The notes beneath the pieces were generated by a model. The model made no database searches. It was not told where the DNA came from and saw only the letters and a program-made list of their open reading frames with translations. Shown here piece after piece: positions 25,101-27,674 of a stretch of 27,674 nucleotides of DNA; within the stretch, counting starts at the first letter, position 1; every line of letters starts with the position of its first letter. Origin of the DNA: Phytohabitans sp036906915 (lineage in GTDB: Bacteria > Actinomycetota > Actinomycetes > Mycobacteriales > Micromonosporaceae); the NCBI RefSeq assembly GCF_036906915.1, contig NZ_JBAKHX010000095.1:1-27674 (forward strand), read 5' to 3'. Both the position numbers and the translations under genes were made by a program.

Positions 25101-26079
25101 GCGCCTGGGCGAGCCCGGCGACTCCATGCTGGATCGGCGCACCGCGATGAACGTGCCGGAGAAGATGCCCGGCCGCGGCATCACCGCCGAGAAGCTGCAC
25201 TTCCTGGCCGCGCTGCCGCGGATCGACGGCCGCGGCGACGCGGAGACCGCCAGCGCCGGCCTGGCGGCGCTGGTCCGCCACGTCGCCGAGGCGTGGACCG
25301 GCCCGGCGGCGCCGCGGGTCCGGCTGCTGCCCGCGATGCTGGACGCGGCCGAGCTGCCGGCCGAGGCGGACGAGCCGGGCCTGCCCATCGGCATCGCCGA
25401 GGCCGACCTGCGCCCGGTGACGGTCGACTTCGACTCCTATCCGCACTTCATCGCGTACGGTGAGTCAGGATCCGGCAAGAGCGCTCTGCTGCGGCTGCTG
25501 GCTCGCTCTATTGTGGAGCGCTATACGCCGGACGAGGCTCGGGTCATCATGGTGGACTACCGGCGGGCGCTGCTCGGCGCGATCGGCGGCCGGCACCTCA
25601 TCGGCTACGCGACCACCGCGGAACTGGCCCGCCGCATGATGGACGAGGTCGTCGACGTGCTGCGCGAGCGCATCCCCGGCCCGGACGTCACGCCCGAGCA
25701 GCTGCGCGAGGGCGCCTGGTGGCAAGGGCCGCACCTCTACATCCTCGTGGACGACTACGACCTGGTCGCCGGAGCGCAACAGAACCCGCTCTCGCCGCTG
25801 CTGGACTTCCTGAGCCAGGCCGCCGACATCGGCCTGCACCTGGTGCTCGTGCGGCGCTCCGGTGGCGCGGGCCGGACCTCGTACGAGCCGGTCATGCTGC
25901 GGTTGCGCGAGTTGGGCTCGCCCGGCATGCTGATGTCCGGCAACCGGGACGAGGGGCCGTTGCTGGGCAACCTCCGCCCGTCCCCGTTGCCGCCCGGGCG
26001 GGGCTGGCTGGTCGACCGCCAGCACGGCGCGCGATTGGTCCAAATTGGCTGGACGCCGCCGGAAGGCCAGACGGCATAG
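22105..26079 (+). CDS. eccC: Type VII secretion ATPase EccC (FtsK/SpoIIIE family, undivided)
   Basis: A 1,324-residue motor of the secretion complex. Two transmembrane helices (about 38-60 and 66-88) follow a Pro-rich cytosolic start. Then comes a DUF-like stalk region and three FtsK-type ATPase domains with Walker A motifs GATGSGKS (480-487), GAPQSGKS (830-837) and GESGSGKS (1119-1126). Walker B of domain 1 is LLIVCDEF (Asp593, Glu594). Domain 2 has VVDGW with Gly after Asp945, and domain 3 has ILVDDY (Asp1216), so the catalytic Glu is kept only in domain 1. This agrees with the known pattern of one active and two substrate-binding, regulatory domains. Domain 3 is where the YxxxD/E signal docks in known systems. 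The GTG start at 22105 has GGGGAAA upstream. It is one polypeptide, unlike split EccCa/EccCb systems. Confidence 0.96.
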   Translation: MSTTALRRPPRSPAPQYPTGEVLLDPPPQIPAPGGRRWAQMMMLLPMMAGSVAMALMFAGNSRSTLAYVAGGLFGLSALGMIVASMGMSSGGSNKQEMLAARREYMRHLAERRRTVRRIVGRQRAAQVHQHPAPDGLWSVAASPRLWERRPGDPDFATARIGLGPAELATPLIPPDTQPIEELDPMCAVGLRRFLLTYAVVPDLPVVMALDGFARVYVRGATDRTRALVRALMAHTATFHAPDDVLMAVCVADDRRHHWEWVKWLPHALHPRRTDALGAVRLVSATVTGLEAMLDTLVAGRSRFGERLHGSPGPSPHLLVVVDGGTVTGSDHLLIEDGLDGATVVLLDTAPPRQLDRHTLVLDVDDDGTLRTTTFDGAAEAGRADALRPKVAEALARQISRFRLPTTGRSERRMSTDVGLADLLDLGDPYDFDPARTWVVRPNRDRLRVPIGVGPDGTPLELDLKESAQDGMGPHGLLIGATGSGKSELLRTLVLALAATHDPELLNFVLVDFKGGATFTRLDALPHTSAVITNLVDELPLVDRMTEALNGELLRRQELLRSAGNFASQRDYERARASGAALAPLPSLLIVCDEFSELLSAKPDFVDMFVQIGRVGRSLGVHLLLASQRLEEGRLRGLDTHLSYRIGLRTFSAVESRIVLGDAAAYELPRSPGHGYLRFATEPLRRFRAAYVSGVHRRADGSDVTAVDADRVLFYTTQYVAQVAEPDPATQRVDEEAQGESLLDILVERMRGRGVPAHQVWLPPLRDPSALDALLPPLRVDPARGLTTGDPALHGALRALAGVVDRPLQQRRDPLWLDLSGGTGHLVVVGAPQSGKSMLLRSVIASLALASTPGEVQFYALDFGGGGLLGLRDLPHVGGVATRLETGEVRRTVAEVNQLLIERERTFAQYGVDSMATYRRLRAEGKVVDGDFLGKHSGDVFLVVDGWSTLRAEFEELEAAVTAIGNRGLSYGIHLIAAATRWMDLRMAVRDIFGTRLELRLGEPGDSMLDRRTAMNVPEKMPGRGITAEKLHFLAALPRIDGRGDAETASAGLAALVRHVAEAWTGPAAPRVRLLPAMLDAAELPAEADEPGLPIGIAEADLRPVTVDFDSYPHFIAYGESGSGKSALLRLLARSIVERYTPDEARVIMVDYRRALLGAIGGRHLIGYATTAELARRMMDEVVDVLRERIPGPDVTPEQLREGAWWQGPHLYILVDDYDLVAGAQQNPLSPLLDFLSQAADIGLHLVLVRRSGGAGRTSYEPVMLRLRELGSPGMLMSGNRDEGPLLGNLRPSPLPPGRGWLVDRQHGARLVQIGWTPPEGQTA

Positions 26080-26090
26080 GCTCTGTCGCC

Positions 26091-26119
26091 TTCCCAGGCG
26101 AGCACGTAAGATCCATAAT
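26091..26119 (+). promoter_or_regulatory. Candidate promoter downstream of eccC
   Basis: TTCCCA (26091-26096), a 17-base spacer and CATAAT (26114-26119) sit 12 bases after the eccC stop. The upstream CGCCTTCCC and the spacing match the eccC promoter candidate. If real, transcription starts near 26126, which excludes the ATG at 26118 and supports the start at 26157. Confidence 0.4.
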
Positions 26120-26156
26120 GACCCGACGGCCCGCACTGGACGATGTGGAGTCCGAG

Positions 26157-26864
26157 ATGGCGACAGACGGCTTTGACGTCGAGCTCGACGACCTGAGCAC
26201 CTTCAACACCAACGTTCAACGGGTGGGCGAGGACTTCCGCGACACCGGCATGCAGGCCCACGCCGCGCTTGCGGAGTTCGCCGCGGCCTCAAATCTCGCC
26301 AGCACGGGCGTCCTGCCCGACCTGGGTCTGCTCTCCAACAGGCACATGACCGAGCACCTCTACGCCGGCCAGGTGCTCCAGGAGACATTCCTGGGCCTGA
26401 CCACGCTGGCGATGGGCGCGAACGTCATCCGCACCAGCTACGGCACCGCCGACGGTCACGGCGCCGACGCCCTGCTGCGCCTCGACGGCGCGGTGGTGGA
26501 CAAGATGTTCGCCCCGCCGAAGAAGGGCGAGGAGGTCGTCGGCGGTGGCGCGTCGAAGAAGGCCACCGGCGAGGTGCAGAAGGAGATCGAGGAGTTCCTC
26601 GAGCAGCAGAGCAAGGAAAACGTCGACGGCCTCAACGGCCAGGTCGACGGCCGTTCGGGTTACTGGATCGACCCGTACGACGGGTCTGTCGTCGTCACTG
26701 TCCCGGACCAGGGCGGCCTCCCGGAAACCGTCTACGAGTCGCCGCAGGAAGACGAGCTCGGTCCCGACCTGCCCCACATCGACAAGTACAACGACGACGC
26801 CCGCTGGGAAGAGTCCTCCGACATCCGGCGACGGTTGTTCGACGCGCCCGGTGGCGAGGGTTAG
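26157..26864 (+). CDS. Unrecognised helical protein, candidate ESX substrate or helper
   Basis: 235 residues from ATG 26157, which has GGAG six bases upstream; an ATG at 26118 would add 13 residues but lacks a ribosome site and overlaps a likely -10 box. Residues 8-118 are helical with the size of a WXG100-type hairpin (FDVELDDL at the start, a LASTGVLPDLG turn) but with no WXG. A Lys/Gly-rich hinge (120-136) and a charged helix (137-155) follow. Then comes a compact beta-like segment GYWIDPYDGSVVVTVPDQGG (168-187) and an acidic tail. There are no Cys residues, no signal peptide and no membrane helix. It lies between eccC and a WXG-type gene 65 bases downstream, suggesting a substrate or chaperone role. 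The family is not recognised. Confidence 0.75.
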   Translation: MATDGFDVELDDLSTFNTNVQRVGEDFRDTGMQAHAALAEFAAASNLASTGVLPDLGLLSNRHMTEHLYAGQVLQETFLGLTTLAMGANVIRTSYGTADGHGADALLRLDGAVVDKMFAPPKKGEEVVGGGASKKATGEVQKEIEEFLEQQSKENVDGLNGQVDGRSGYWIDPYDGSVVVTVPDQGGLPETVYESPQEDELGPDLPHIDKYNDDARWEESSDIRRRLFDAPGGEG

Positions 26865-26929
26865 GCATCGCCGCGACACCCCTGACGCCCATCTCCTGAC
26901 CAGTACCCCAGCCACGACGGAGGCCACCG

Positions 26930-27674
26930 ATGGCGGACCGCAGCCTCGACGGCTTGACCATCGAGCTGTTGTGGGCCGACGTCCGGATCCTCAACGACGA
27001 GGCTGTGCAGGAGATGGCGCACATGTGGCGGCTGCTGGGCGAGAAGTTCCTGGACGCCAGCCAGCGCCTGCACGACCAGCGGACCACGCTGGGGCAGACC
27101 TGGCTGGGCGAGGCGTCCGATGCGTTCGCCACGCACGCCGCGACGTCTTCGCTGTCCATGTACGAGGCGTCGAGCACCGCCCTGGCCAACTCGGGCAGCC
27201 TGCAAATGGTCGCCCTGGCCATCGGCCAGGCGCAGCGTGAGATGGCGGCGCTCTGGTCCGAGTACCAGGCCACCCGCACCGAAATCGAAACCGACAACCC
27301 CCGCCAGGTCAAGGACGGCGAACCGGGCGGATTCGGCGAGGCCCTCGCGCGGCTGTTCGGGGCGCAGAGCCCCGAACAGAAGCGGACCACCGCGCTCATG
27401 GAGGCGCGGGAGGAGTACAGCCGCCGCGCTCGCGCGATCGTCAGGCCGATGTTGGACCTGGCCGCCGAGACGGAGATCATCCGGCTACCGACCTTCGCCG
27501 GTCCCAAGAGCGGCATGCCCAACATGGCGGAGGTCCCGTTCTTCGCCCCGCCCTCTGTCGCTGCCCCGCCACCACCGCCTCCGCCGGGCGCGCCCGGCGC
27601 AGCCGCGCCACCGCCACCACCGCCCGGCACACCCGGCGGCGCGCCGCCACCCCCGCCTCCAGCGGCCCCGCCCG
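26930..27674 (+). CDS. WXG-type (PPE/WXG100-like) protein with polyproline tail, truncated by window edge
   Basis: At least 248 residues; the reading frame continues past the window. ATG at 26930 has GGAGG six bases upstream. Residues 1-130 are two long helices with Trp58-Leu59-Gly60 in TLGQTWLGEASDAF at the turn, a WXG motif. A third helical region (about 145-210) follows, then MPNMAEVPFF and a tail of proline runs (six or seven Pro) separated by Gly/Ala. The layout recalls PPE- or EspB-like substrates with low-complexity C-termini. It may pair with the product of the preceding gene. Whether a folded domain follows the tail is outside the window. Confidence 0.8.
   Translation, partial: MADRSLDGLTIELLWADVRILNDEAVQEMAHMWRLLGEKFLDASQRLHDQRTTLGQTWLGEASDAFATHAATSSLSMYEASSTALANSGSLQMVALAIGQAQREMAALWSEYQATRTEIETDNPRQVKDGEPGGFGEALARLFGAQSPEQKRTTALMEAREEYSRRARAIVRPMLDLAAETEIIRLPTFAGPKSGMPNMAEVPFFAPPSVAAPPPPPPPGAPGAAAPPPPPPGTPGGAPPPPPPAAPP

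Noticed and set aside
25719..26156. Longer start for the gene ending at 26864
   Set aside because: The extension overlaps the end of eccC in another frame and has Arg/Ala/Pro shadow composition. ATG 26157 has a GGAG site and follows a promoter candidate.

Overview
The window is a very GC-rich stretch of actinomycete chromosome with strong G/C preference at third codon positions and GTG starts alongside ATG. It holds most of a type VII (ESX-type) secretion locus. Gene content and style suggest a filamentous actinobacterium, possibly Micromonosporaceae, but the genus is inferred and not shown.

Layout. From 16790 down to base 1 (minus strand) lies one operon: a YbaB/EspL-like protein (16395-16790), an EspC-like small protein (16049-16393) and a giant gene that starts at 16074 and runs off the left edge. 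A codon-by-codon reading of 1-16074 in this frame finds no stop and no cysteine codon in 5,358 codons. The giant protein opens with a WXG100/CpnT-like export domain, then has a Gly-rich and a long Pro-rich linker, then thousands of residues built from internally duplicated modules. These include two zincin-like HExxH domains, aromatic-heptad and Ala/Arg-rich coiled coils, and several direct repeats of about 90 to 226 residues. The last module is cut by the window edge about 1,031 residues after its previous copy.

Divergent from this operon is a mycosin-like subtilase (16882-18162, plus). Its catalytic Ser is Ala and its oxyanion Asn is Thr, so it reads as a pseudoprotease. It is separated by a bidirectional hairpin terminator from a minus-strand group: a WXG100 pair (18219-18506 and 18516-18887), eccB (19040-20473), a possible 50-residue ORF inside a 163-bp near-palindrome (20479-20641), and eccD (20641-22026). 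A 78-bp gap then leads to plus-strand eccC (22105-26079), an unrecognised 235-residue protein (26157-26864), and a WXG-type protein with a polyproline tail cut by the right edge (26930 onward).

How it fits together. EccB, EccC, EccD and the mycosin are core membrane parts of a type VII machine. The WXG100 pair, the EspC-like protein, the two genes after eccC and the giant protein are candidate substrates or helpers. No eccE or eccA is present inside the window. The best candidates for something undescribed are the giant cysteine-free modular protein with duplicated metallopeptidase-like domains, the catalytically dead mycosin, and the long hairpin between eccD and eccB.
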